From positions 1 through 25,105 of the forward strand of contig CAYZPO010000011.1 of assembly GCA_964480695.1 (NCBI GenBank): DNA of 25,105 bases. Direction: 5' to 3'. This stretch comes from CAZDDW01 sp964480695 (lineage in GTDB: Bacteria > Patescibacteriota > Patescibacteriia > UBA9934 > CAZDDW01). Positions 8,448-14,462 of this stretch are shown here, in pieces. Each line of letters begins with the position of its first letter. The first letter of the stretch is position 1. Position numbers and translations under genes: made by a program. A model generated the notes under the pieces. The model did not search any database, was not told the origin of the DNA, and was given only the letters and a program-made list of their open reading frames with translations.

Positions 8448-8476
8448 ATTATGAAACAGATCGCTTCAGCTGGCAA
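8448..8476 (-). promoter_or_regulatory. ruvB promoter, apparently leaderless
   Basis: On the minus strand TTGCCA (8471-8476), 17-bp spacer and CATAAT (8448-8453), then only 8 nt to the ruvB ATG. The predicted start point is at or within 1-2 nt of the ATG, leaving no room for a ribosome binding site. Confidence 0.7.
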
Positions 8477-8480
8477 GCAC

Positions 8481-8511
8481 AAAAAGCGAAACCGAGCCTG
8501 AAGGGCCCGGT
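8481..8511 (-). terminator. Terminator of the alpha-CTD-like gene
   Basis: Minus-strand hairpin pairing 8504-8511 with 8491-8498 (8 bp with one G-U, 5-nt loop), followed by TTCGCTTTTT. It separates this gene from the ruvB promoter immediately downstream. Confidence 0.75.
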
Positions 8512-8551
8512 GAAAGAAAGGTCGGTGTTGTTAGAAAAGGGCGTTCGGACG

Positions 8552-9040
8552 CTAGTCCTCTTCATCTTCGTCTGTGGGTGGTTCCCAGTCAGTGGCACCC
8601 ATTCCAAGGCCCAGGTCAGGGGTCAGGGCTTGCAGGGCAAAGTGGATGACCCAACATTCGGTTGGGCTAATCCCAATGCGCTCGCTCAGAGAATCCGGGG
8701 TGTGGCTGACCACTTGGCCGACGTGGTAGACCCCGGCCTCTACCAAGGGTTCAGCGATTTCATCTGGAAGCCCCAACCCCTCGATTCGCCAATCGAAGGG
8801 ATCGATCTCAGGCTCTTTGAGTACGTCCTGGTCGGCTTCGGGTTCTTCGGGTGGTTTTGGGTCGTCGACAATCTCGAAGATCGAGGGGTGGTCCAGGAAC
8901 AGGAGAACTTGTCCTGTCGTGCCCTGCACCCGAAACTCGCCAGTGTTGGCTCGGATAGCCAACTCACGATCTTCAGTAATGAACCAGTGGAGGGTCAGTC
9001 CTCCCAAGGTAAACCGGCCACTCATATCGGAGTAATCCAT
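8552..9040 (-). CDS. Orphan protein with RNA polymerase alpha-CTD-like helix-hairpin-helix domain
   Basis: A 162-residue soluble protein. The N-terminal half is beta-rich (GRFTLGGLTLHWFITEDREL..., FRVQGTTGQVLLFLDHPSIFEIV) with no family recognised; an acidic Pro/Glu/Asp linker follows. Residues about 85-145 (IEGLGLPDEIAEPLVEAG, then VYHVGQVVS and SLSERIGISPTE) match the spacing of the alpha C-terminal domain of RNA polymerase, a DNA- and activator-binding HhH fold. The C-terminus is acidic. A purine-rich GGGGGAG lies close before the ATG; an ATG at 9025 is the alternative start. It lies downstream of tRNA-Leu(TAA) on the same strand with a large hairpin between them. A role in transcription is only an inference from the fold. 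Confidence 0.7.
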   Translation of the reverse strand: MDYSDMSGRFTLGGLTLHWFITEDRELAIRANTGEFRVQGTTGQVLLFLDHPSIFEIVDDPKPPEEPEADQDVLKEPEIDPFDWRIEGLGLPDEIAEPLVEAGVYHVGQVVSHTPDSLSERIGISPTECWVIHFALQALTPDLGLGMGATDWEPPTDEDEED

Positions 9041-9069
9041 GGCTCCCCCTTTCCGGGCTTGTTACCACT

Positions 9070-9102
9070 CGTCATATCACCAGAAGGACTGGTGAGATAA
9101 CG
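9070..9102 (-). other. 33-nt hairpin between tRNA-Leu(TAA) and the alpha-CTD-like gene
   Basis: Positions 9070-9083 pair with 9089-9102: 13 bp interrupted by one 1x1 mismatch, with a 5-nt loop. There is no T run on either side, so it is more likely a processing or stability element of a tRNA-mRNA transcript than a terminator. Confidence 0.7.
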
Positions 9103-9104
9103 AC

Positions 9105-9190
9105 TGGTGCCGCGGGTGGGAGTCGAACCCACACGGTATTGCTACCAGAGGATTTTAAGTCCTCAGCGTCTACCATTCCGCCACCGCGGC
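9105..9190 (-). tRNA. tRNA-Leu (anticodon TAA)
   Basis: An 86-nt class II tRNA. The acceptor pairs 9184-9190 with 9109-9115, the discriminator is A and CCA is encoded (9105-9107). The anticodon stem is GAGGA/TCCTC and the loop CTTAAAA gives TAA. Confidence 0.97.
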
Positions 9191-9199
9191 TTGGGCTAT

Positions 9200-9228
9200 A
9201 AGATAGCTATTTTTTAGGCGTTTGTCAA
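9200..9228 (-). promoter_or_regulatory. Promoter of tRNA-Leu(TAA)
   Basis: On the minus strand consensus TTGACA (9223-9228), 17-bp spacer, TATCTT (9200-9205). The start point would lie a few bases before the tRNA 5' end. The alpha-CTD-like gene is probably read from the same promoter. Confidence 0.8.
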
Positions 9229-9247
9229 CGTGAAAACCATCAGCAGA

Positions 9248-10123
9248 CTAGGCCGATGGTTTGCGAGAGGAGAGTTGTCCGTTGGTGGAGTTGAAGGCCA
9301 CGATCAGGCCAGCGATCAGGATGAGAACTCCGCCGATCACGGCCGGTAGTTTTATTTGTTCGTGATAGTAGAGCCAGCCTAGGATCCAGCCAAAGAGCAC
9401 CTCGCTGTACATTAGGATTCCGGCTTCTGAAGCTGGGGTTAGTTTTAGGGCCAGAGCCAGGCAGGCAAACAGTATTCCACCGCTGATCATTCCAATACTG
9501 ATGGCCGGAACCACAGATGATGGATTCCAGTTGGCACTGAAGAGCTGCCAGCCAAATACTACGGTTAACAGAATCAGAGCCCAGAAGGGCATGGCAGCAG
9601 CATCAACCTTTTTGGTGGCTCGTCGACCAATTACCAGAACTGATGCAAAGGTGAAACTGCAGGCAATCGAAGCGATCACACCCCAGGACAGCTCATTGGT
9701 TTTCCAGCTGTAGGTGCTGGCTACTAGCAGAGTGCCGACAAGGGCCATTCCGGCGGCTGGGACCAGCTTTGGTCGTTGCTTGTTTTCGACCAGCCTTTCG
9801 TAAATGACCACTCAGATCGGCCCCAGATAGAGTAGGGACAAGGTGATTCCTACTGGAATGTGTACGACCGAGTAGATCCACAGGACCACCGAGAGGACCA
9901 TCATAATGGCGTATAGGGCCAGGATTCCTGCTCCATCCTTGATCTTGAAGACACGCTCTCGATAAAGCAGTCCAACAAAGATGGCTCCGAACAAGCCTCG
10001 AGCAGCTGCGATTTGCCACACGCTCCAGCCCTCGGCTTCGAGGAGTCGGGAGAAAATGGCAGTAGTAATGGAAAGAGCAGAGGCCACAACGGCCAAAGCT
10101 CGGCCGAAGTGTTGATCGCGCAT
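9248..10123 (-). pseudogene. EamA/DMT-family transporter interrupted by an in-frame TGA
   Basis: A 292-codon frame for a drug/metabolite transporter-type protein with two EamA halves and about ten hydrophobic segments. The start ATG at 10123 is preceded by GGAGGT with 5-nt spacing. The frame is continuous except for one TGA at 9812-9814 (codon 104), within LYLGPI-(stop)-VVIYERLV. A Trp codon (TGG) there would restore a normal membrane segment with one base change. A GTG directly after the stop could allow reinitiation, giving two half proteins. TGA is used as a stop by several other genes here, so a recoded genetic code is not supported. The explanations are a recent nonsense mutation, a sequencing or assembly error, or readthrough. 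The substrate is unknown; relatives export metabolites or amino acids. Confidence 0.85.
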
Positions 10124-10149
10124 TGTGTACCTCCAAGCGTCGACGAGGT

Positions 10150-10178
10150 AGCTTAGAGCATTTAACAAGACTTGTCAA
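10150..10178 (-). promoter_or_regulatory. Promoter of the EamA transporter
   Basis: On the minus strand TTGACA (10173-10178), 17-bp spacer, TAAGCT (10150-10155). Its -35 box overlaps the -35 box of the opposite-facing tRNA-Gly promoter by five bases. Confidence 0.7.
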
Positions 10179-10200
10179 TCGTCCAGTCTCATGTTAAACT
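10172..10200 (+). promoter_or_regulatory. Promoter of tRNA-Gly
   Basis: TTGTCA (10172-10177), 17-bp spacer, TAAACT (10195-10200). The start is expected near 10207, a few bases before the tRNA at 10215. Confidence 0.75.
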
Positions 10201-10214
10201 CTTCTTCACAAAGT

Positions 10215-10289
10215 GCGGGAATAGCTCAGTGGTAGAGCGTCTCCTTGCCAAGGAGAAGGCCGCGAGTTCGATCCTCGTTTCCCGCTCCA
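10215..10289 (+). tRNA. tRNA-Gly (anticodon GCC)
   Basis: A 75-nt tRNA with acceptor GCGGGAA/TTCCCGC (10215-10221 with 10279-10285), discriminator T and encoded CCA (10287-10289). The anticodon stem is TCTCC/GGAGA and the loop TTGCCAA gives GCC. A single-gene transcription unit with its own promoter and terminator. Confidence 0.97.
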
Positions 10290-10293
10290 TGTC

Positions 10294-10318
10294 AAAACCA
10301 GCCTTGTCGGCTGGTTTT
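10294..10318. terminator. Bidirectional terminator between tRNA-Gly and the coiled-coil gene
   Basis: A perfect 10-bp inverted repeat (10294-10303 with 10309-10318, 5-nt loop), A-rich on the left and T-rich on the right. It ends tRNA-Gly and can also serve the convergent gene ending at 10333. Confidence 0.85.
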
Positions 10319-10332
10319 GTGTTTTTCTAATT

Positions 10333-10665
10333 TTATACTCCGCAATATTGCTCGACTCGTTTAAAGCGACTGCTGACCACAGCTAGTTCGCAAGACATTC
10401 TTTTGTCCAATTTATCTAGCTTTTCATTGACCTGATCAAATTCTTCTTTAGTGGTTATCTGGAATTTATTCATGTCTGAAGATAAACTATCAAACTTTTT
10501 GTCTAAGACAACAAAGTTGGTTTCGAGTCCATTCAGTCGTCCGTCAATCCCATTCAATCTCCCGTCGATACCATCTAGCCGTCCGTCGATACCATCCAGT
10601 CTCCCGTCAATCCCATTAAGCCGAGAATCTATTGTTTCTAATTTAGTTAATATTTTATTTTCCAT
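10333..10665 (-). CDS. Small heptad-repeat coiled-coil protein
   Basis: A 110-residue hydrophilic protein with no signal peptide. Residues about 13-47 are near-identical heptads of the form RLxGIDG, followed by further heptads (LDKKFDSLSSDMNKF, FDQVNEKLDKLDKRM), so the chain is predicted to be an almost continuous coiled coil. The repeats are conserved at DNA level as a 21-bp tandem. Two Cys lie near the C-terminus. It has its own extended -10 promoter inside the end of the upstream gene. No enzymatic function is visible; a structural or oligomerisation role is likely, and low-complexity resemblance to phage tail fibre or adhesin stalks is not evidence of homology. Confidence 0.75.
   Translation of the reverse strand: MENKILTKLETIDSRLNGIDGRLDGIDGRLDGIDGRLNGIDGRLNGLETNFVVLDKKFDSLSSDMNKFQITTKEEFDQVNEKLDKLDKRMSCELAVVSSRFKRVEQYCGV
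10521..10625. repeat. 21-bp tandem repeat encoding the coiled-coil heptads
   Basis: Four clear units start at 10542, 10563, 10584 and 10605, each beginning CGTC(A/G)AT; a degenerate fifth unit covers 10521-10541. The unit equals exactly seven codons, so copy-number change would lengthen or shorten the coil by whole heptads. Confidence 0.9.
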
Positions 10666-10685
10666 ATGTTTTTGTCATTTAGTGC

Positions 10686-10713
10686 ATTATAGCACAACTA
10701 GCAGAAGAGCCAA
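10686..10713 (-). promoter_or_regulatory. Extended -10 promoter of the coiled-coil gene
   Basis: On the minus strand a perfect TATAAT (10686-10691) with an upstream TG (TGCTATAAT), and TTGGCT (10708-10713) 16 bp upstream. It overlaps the last codons of the preceding gene. The leader is about 14 nt long. Confidence 0.7.
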
Positions 10714-11273
10714 TCATCTTCGTCTTCATCGTCGGGATCATCTATTGAATGAATATTTTTGATCATGCCATAAGGTATTTTTTTGTATTTTTCGTTTTGA
10801 ATCGTGTCTTGAGCTGTTTTAACCCAAGCTTCTTCGTATTCAATATCATCTCGAATTTCTTGGAGTCGCTCCTGAACGAATCGGGGCGCATTGATACTGA
10901 TCTGATATCTCCATTCTCGCCATCGACTATCTTTGTTTGAAGTCTGAATAATTTTTTCGTGAACCTCTTGTTTGATGGCCAGCCTTTTGGTCCTCCCCTC
11001 GAGTTTACCGGCTTTGATTTCCAGATCTATAATTTTATTTTCTTTTTGATCAATCATTTTGGCTAGTAGGAAATCGCGTTCTTCCTCTTCGTTGTCCGGC
11101 ATTAGGTAAATGAAGTAACATTCATCGAGAGCACACCCAGCAAAACCAATCAGGTCAGAGTCCTTTGTGTTTTTTATAATTTTTTCTATCTTGTCAATCG
11201 CTTCTTTGGTTCCTTGGTGAGCCAAGTCCATTAATTTGGCTTCAATTTTTTTATTATCTGTTTTTTTGGTCAT
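10698..11273 (-). CDS. Hypothetical charged helical protein
   Basis: A 191-residue soluble protein, strongly charged and largely helical, with long Lys/Glu-rich stretches (about 75-115 and 135-160). It ends in a very acidic tail, DDPDDEDEDDWLFC. No signal peptide, membrane segment or recognised family. It lies between the small 70-residue gene and the coiled-coil gene on the same strand, but a strong hairpin (11291-11320) separates it from the former. A TATAAA box only 3 nt before the ATG suggests that either the true start is further in (the next Met is residue 15) or transcription comes from upstream. Confidence 0.65.
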   Translation of the reverse strand: MTKKTDNKKIEAKLMDLAHQGTKEAIDKIEKIIKNTKDSDLIGFAGCALDECYFIYLMPDNEEEERDFLLAKMIDQKENKIIDLEIKAGKLEGRTKRLAIKQEVHEKIIQTSNKDSRWREWRYQISINAPRFVQERLQEIRDDIEYEEAWVKTAQDTIQNEKYKKIPYGMIKNIHSIDDPDDEDEDDWLFC

Positions 11274-11290
11274 AGATTTATAAAGGTTAA

Positions 11291-11320
11291 GTGTGGGATA
11301 GGGATTACCCTATCCCACAC
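11291..11320 (-). terminator. Strong 13-bp hairpin terminator
   Basis: A perfect inverted repeat (11291-11303 with 11308-11320) with a 4-nt loop, directly after the stop of the 70-residue gene. The following minus-strand sequence TTAACCTTTATAA is only modestly T-rich, so termination may be partial. Confidence 0.7.
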
Positions 11321-11328
11321 GCTTTGAT

Positions 11329-11541
11329 TCAGGCCTTAGCCGCGAAGTAGGCTTTGCCCTTGTCACTCATAGCAAAGGCAATACCACTCTTGTTTCCACT
11401 TTTGTATTGTTCCTTAGCGATTTCAAAGACAAAGTTTCTCATCTCGTCAGCGACTGATCCTTCAACACCTAGATTTTGGGCTAACTGATTGAAGCGAGCA
11501 ACCATATTAACGTACCATTTTGGGGTTTCTTTACTTTCCAT
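11329..11541 (-). CDS. Small conserved-looking soluble protein
   Basis: A 70-residue soluble protein, probably all-helical, with no signal or membrane segment. The central part (SVADEMRNFVFEIAKEQYKSG) looks like an amphipathic helix pair, and the C-terminus GIAFAMSDKGKAYFAAKA is basic and Ala-rich. No family is recognised. It follows the LTD surface-protein gene by 18 bp on the same strand, so it is probably co-transcribed, and is followed by a strong hairpin. No Shine-Dalgarno is visible before its ATG. Confidence 0.65.
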   Translation of the reverse strand: MESKETPKWYVNMVARFNQLAQNLGVEGSVADEMRNFVFEIAKEQYKSGNKSGIAFAMSDKGKAYFAAKA

Positions 11542-11559
11542 ATTTTTGTTTAGTTAGAA

Positions 11560-14187
11560 TTAGTTAGCAGGAGTTCCACAGTCAACGGTTTTGGCTGTGA
11601 ACGTTGGAATTTGTTCTTTGCGTGATCGATAATATCGGAACGCGAAATATCCGAGCGCAGCAGCTGTAGCCAAAGTAAGGGCGATAGCTAGGCCTGATCT
11701 TGCCGCTGAACTCCGATTGTTTGAAGTTCCAGCAGCCATCACAGGCGTTTCTTCGATCACCTCAATGTCGTCAAGTGACCGTGGTAAGACACGGAAATTA
11801 TCGTAGTAACGACTAACGATTCCAGTGACCCGGATGCGAGATCCTTCGTCTAGGAAGGTTACGTCGATGTTTGCTCCGTCCTTAGCGATCACGGTTGTTG
11901 TAGTCTGGTTGTCTTCGATTACAAAGCGATCACTTTCGACTGACTGAATCATGCCCTCGACAGTTACCAACCAACCTTCTGTGTTCTCGTCGACTTCCTC
12001 GAGCTCGATCTCATGTGGTACAGGCTCATCACCGTGATACAAAACTTTAATATCATCAGCAGAGGCTAGTTTAATGCGAGTCTCATCGCGAGACGAACTT
12101 AACTCTCCCTCCAGCTCGACCACGTCGCCGACAAACAGTTCTGGCCAGTCAGCTTTGTAGAAGTAGACCTGGATTCCAGAGCCGGCTAGATACATAATCT
12201 GTGTGCCCATGATCCCGGGCCCCACGGAAACAGTTCCGGTCACGCGAACCTCTGTACCTGGATCAAGATCACGCACGGCACTCAGCGTTGTTTCGACTAC
12301 AGAAGAAGTTGAGCTGTAAGAATAAGAATTAGTGGCCGAGCTTGTCTTGGTAGTAGCCACAGAAACACTAGCTGAGTTTATTGGCTCGTTGTTGGTCGGA
12401 GCGATTTCTGTTACCACGGTTTCGACCGGGGCAGAAGTGGTCTCCTCGACTACGCTGTTGCCGGTTGTATCGGTGGTGTCATCAACAACAGCTGCCGAAA
12501 CCTGGTTCGGTTCATTTGGCGTAATCTGGTTCGTGCTAGTCCACGTTCCGCTAAGGAGAATAAATGATTCGCCCTTGGTTGTCTTTTCATAAGTTAGTTC
12601 ATCAACCGCGGTTCCGTCTGGTGCGATCAAACGCACCACCTCAGTCCCGCTATTATTTAGAGCCAAGCCAGTGATGTCTCGATCCAGAGCCAAGACGGCA
12701 CCGGGTTCGATCATCTGAGATTCATCGGCCGTATAGGTTTTGTCTGATGCATCACTCAAAGACCATCCGTTCAGATCGATCGCAGTTGTTCCGGTGTTTA
12801 TTAGTTCAACGAATTCCTCCTCAGAATCTGATCCAGAAGTATTGGCATAGACTTCGTTGAGACGAAGGTCATAAGAGGTCGTAGAGACCGTCTCTGTCTC
12901 AGCTACCTCTACCTCCTCGATTTCAACAGGATCAGTTTCTGTTTCGTTTTCAACAGGCTGCTCCTGCTCCTCCTCAATCACCTCAACTTCTTCGGTCTCT
13001 TGAGCCTCTTCGATCACAATCTCTTGCGGCTCATTACTGATTATGTTTTCGGCTCCTGGAGTTGAAATCGTGGTTTCCACGAACTCACCGTTCTCGTTGC
13101 GAGCTACAGCCAGAGGATCACTCACTGTTGGAGCTTCAGACCCATCGCCGTAAGTCACTTGGTCGAGCACGACACCCTCAGGATCAAGTAACTCGATCGT
13201 GTCCCCACTGTTGTTTAGATTTCCACTAATTTTTTCAACAACAACGAACTGTCCGCTTGCTAAATACTGATCAGGCAGGTCTGTTGTTTTGCCAGATGCT
13301 TCACGGATCTGATATCCAGCCAGGATGTAAACGCTGTCGGTCGGATTGTAGATTTCAACCCATTCGTTGTTTCCAGTTACTGGGTCAGATACAAATTCGT
13401 TAATAATCATGTTGTCATAGGTTGAGGTAGGATCGGTTGGATCGGTTTCGGTAGTTGGATCCTCGTTGTCAGATTCAGAGTCCTCATCCGTTGTTTGAGA
13501 ATCGTCTTGATTGGTGTCATATGGTTGGTAGTTAAAGGTTTCACAAGATTCAAGCGCTGTGAGAGACTCAAGAGCTCCTGGAGCTCCCAACTCAGTTGCG
13601 GTCTCTTCGAAGCCAACGGATTCGGTGGTGCTCACCCAAGACTCATCAAGCATTCCGTCACAGTCTACTCGTTGCATGGAACTTCGGGGCAGGAAGTCTC
13701 CTTCTTCCGTTTCTGAGCTCGTGCTTCCCGCTGGCGGAGCGCCGCCATCTCCAGCAACATCAACAATTGTGAGACTGGCATCCTGGAGACTAATTCCGAA
13801 CGAGGAATTAGACAGGCTGAGCGAGGTTGTGGTGAAGTCCGACTCGACATTGAGGGTGGACTTTTCATCATCAAGAGCATAGTTGGTTATTAAGTAGGTT
13901 GAGTTAGGTTGAATCATGGCATCATCAGGCAGGCCCAAGGTGTCACCGCCAGTAGCGCCTCCGACCAGACTCCAGCCGGTCAGGTCAACCACCTCGTCAC
14001 CAAGGTTGGTCAACTCAAGCCATTCATCAGAATTATTTACTTCTGATCCGGCCCAGCCGACCTCAGAAATGACGACTCGAGGTGCTGTTCCCTCTTGTGT
14101 TTGCTCTTCAGCCAGTACAGCCAGTGGCATTAAAATGAGTGCCAGAATAGAGGCGAAGGCCAAGAGCATTCGATCGTGATTAAGCAT
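11560..14187 (-). CDS. Large surface protein with three lamin-tail domains and OB-fold repeats
   Basis: An 875-residue exported protein. A signal peptide (about 1-26, ending AVLAEE) is followed by three lamin-tail (LTD) domains: about 37-190 (VVISEVGWAGSEVNNSDEWLEL), 258-380 (MIINEFVSDPVTGNNEWVEI) and 440-560 (LRLNEVYANTSGSDSEEEFVEL), each with the N-E-x-N(x)-E-x-[VL]-E-[IL] start and a GxxLxD/REASG strand. Very acidic Glu/Thr/Val linkers separate them. Two OB-fold-like repeats (about 650-825; VRDLDPGTEVRVTGTVSV and EGWLVTVEGMIQSV) follow, then a C-terminal transmembrane helix (about 835-857) with a basic anchor. LTD domains on bacterial surface proteins are thought to bind DNA or surface ligands, and OB folds bind nucleic acid, so a role in DNA capture is possible but only inferred. 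Its own promoter and a structured leader precede it. Confidence 0.88.
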   Translation of the reverse strand: MLNHDRMLLAFASILALILMPLAVLAEEQTQEGTAPRVVISEVGWAGSEVNNSDEWLELTNLGDEVVDLTGWSLVGGATGGDTLGLPDDAMIQPNSTYLITNYALDDEKSTLNVESDFTTTSLSLSNSSFGISLQDASLTIVDVAGDGGAPPAGSTSSETEEGDFLPRSSMQRVDCDGMLDESWVSTTESVGFEETATELGAPGALESLTALESCETFNYQPYDTNQDDSQTTDEDSESDNEDPTTETDPTDPTSTYDNMIINEFVSDPVTGNNEWVEIYNPTDSVYILAGYQIREASGKTTDLPDQYLASGQFVVVEKISGNLNNSGDTIELLDPEGVVLDQVTYGDGSEAPTVSDPLAVARNENGEFVETTISTPGAENIISNEPQEIVIEEAQETEEVEVIEEEQEQPVENETETDPVEIEEVEVAETETVSTTSYDLRLNEVYANTSGSDSEEEFVELINTGTTAIDLNGWSLSDASDKTYTADESQMIEPGAVLALDRDITGLALNNSGTEVVRLIAPDGTAVDELTYEKTTKGESFILLSGTWTSTNQITPNEPNQVSAAVVDDTTDTTGNSVVEETTSAPVETVVTEIAPTNNEPINSASVSVATTKTSSATNSYSYSSTSSVVETTLSAVRDLDPGTEVRVTGTVSVGPGIMGTQIMYLAGSGIQVYFYKADWPELFVGDVVELEGELSSSRDETRIKLASADDIKVLYHGDEPVPHEIELEEVDENTEGWLVTVEGMIQSVESDRFVIEDNQTTTTVIAKDGANIDVTFLDEGSRIRVTGIVSRYYDNFRVLPRSLDDIEVIEETPVMAAGTSNNRSSAARSGLAIALTLATAAALGYFAFRYYRSRKEQIPTFTAKTVDCGTPAN

Positions 14188-14219
14188 ATTGCTTACAGAT
14201 TAATATTAAGTTGTTGGGC

Positions 14220-14241
14220 TTCTCAGCGCGCGTTCTGAGAA
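14220..14241 (-). other. Leader hairpin 2 of the LTD gene
   Basis: A perfect 7-bp stem (14220-14226 with 14235-14241) whose loop contains CGCGCG. It lies in the presumed 5' leader, downstream of the terminator-like hairpin and 33 nt before the ATG. Its GCGC loop could pair with the GCGC in the upstream hairpin. Confidence 0.5.
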
Positions 14242-14242
14242 A

Positions 14243-14278
14243 AATAAAGAACGACGCCGCTTGCGCGGTTAGTCGTTC
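14243..14278 (-). terminator. Terminator-like hairpin in the leader of the LTD gene (possible attenuator)
   Basis: On the minus strand 14272-14278 pairs with 14249-14255 (7 bp) around an inner GC stem (14265-14268 with 14257-14260), followed by TTTATTTTT. It lies between the presumed promoter (14295-14323) and the start codon at 14187, so it could stop transcription early or shield the gene from antisense transcripts. Confidence 0.55.
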
Positions 14279-14294
14279 ATCAAAGGCTAATTTC

Positions 14295-14323
14295 AGATAA
14301 CCATTATTTGGGGCCACTGTCAA
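14295..14323 (-). promoter_or_regulatory. Promoter of the LTD surface-protein gene
   Basis: On the minus strand TTGACA (14318-14323), 17-bp spacer, TTATCT (14295-14300). It implies a leader of about 100 nt carrying two hairpins. Its -35 is 3 bp from the -35 of the divergent tRNA-Leu promoter. Confidence 0.65.
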
Positions 14324-14326
14324 GAC

Positions 14327-14355
14327 TTGATCTGGGGATAAGGGTGAGGTAAGAT
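14327..14355 (+). promoter_or_regulatory. Promoter of tRNA-Leu(TAG) and its operon
   Basis: TTGATC (14327-14332), 17-bp spacer, TAAGAT (14350-14355), with a start expected about ten bases before the tRNA. It is the only promoter seen for the following three protein genes. Confidence 0.65.
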
Positions 14356-14371
14356 GCTTTTTGTTAAGTAT

Positions 14372-14457
14372 GCCGGGGTGGTGGAATGGTAGACACGCCA
14401 GGTTTAGGACCTGGTGGGCGCAAGCCCGTGGAGGTTCGAGCCCTCTTCCCGGCACCA
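14372..14457 (+). tRNA. tRNA-Leu (anticodon TAG)
   Basis: An 86-nt class II tRNA. The acceptor GCCGGGG pairs with TCCCGGC, the discriminator is A (14454) and CCA is encoded (14455-14457). The anticodon stem is CCAGG/CCTGG and the loop TTTAGGA gives TAG. The start codon of the B3/B4 gene lies only 5 nt after its CCA. Confidence 0.97.
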
Positions 14458-14462
14458 AGAAT

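Noticed and set aside
8273..9100. 275-codon plus-strand frame
   Set aside because: It lies antisense to the start of ruvB and to the alpha-CTD-like gene, both of which have clear domains, promoters and a terminator on the minus strand.
9248..10123. UGA recoded as Trp or Gly, as in some Patescibacteria
   Set aside because: The B3/B4 gene, the 91-residue membrane gene, the 70-residue gene and the first GNAT all end at TGA in sensible places, and other long genes have no internal TGA.
10542..10625. CRISPR-like array
   Set aside because: The 21-bp units are directly adjacent without spacers and encode heptads in frame.
14180..14458. 92-codon minus-strand frame across tRNA-Leu(TAG)
   Set aside because: It runs antisense through the tRNA and the hairpins of the LTD leader and has no coding character.
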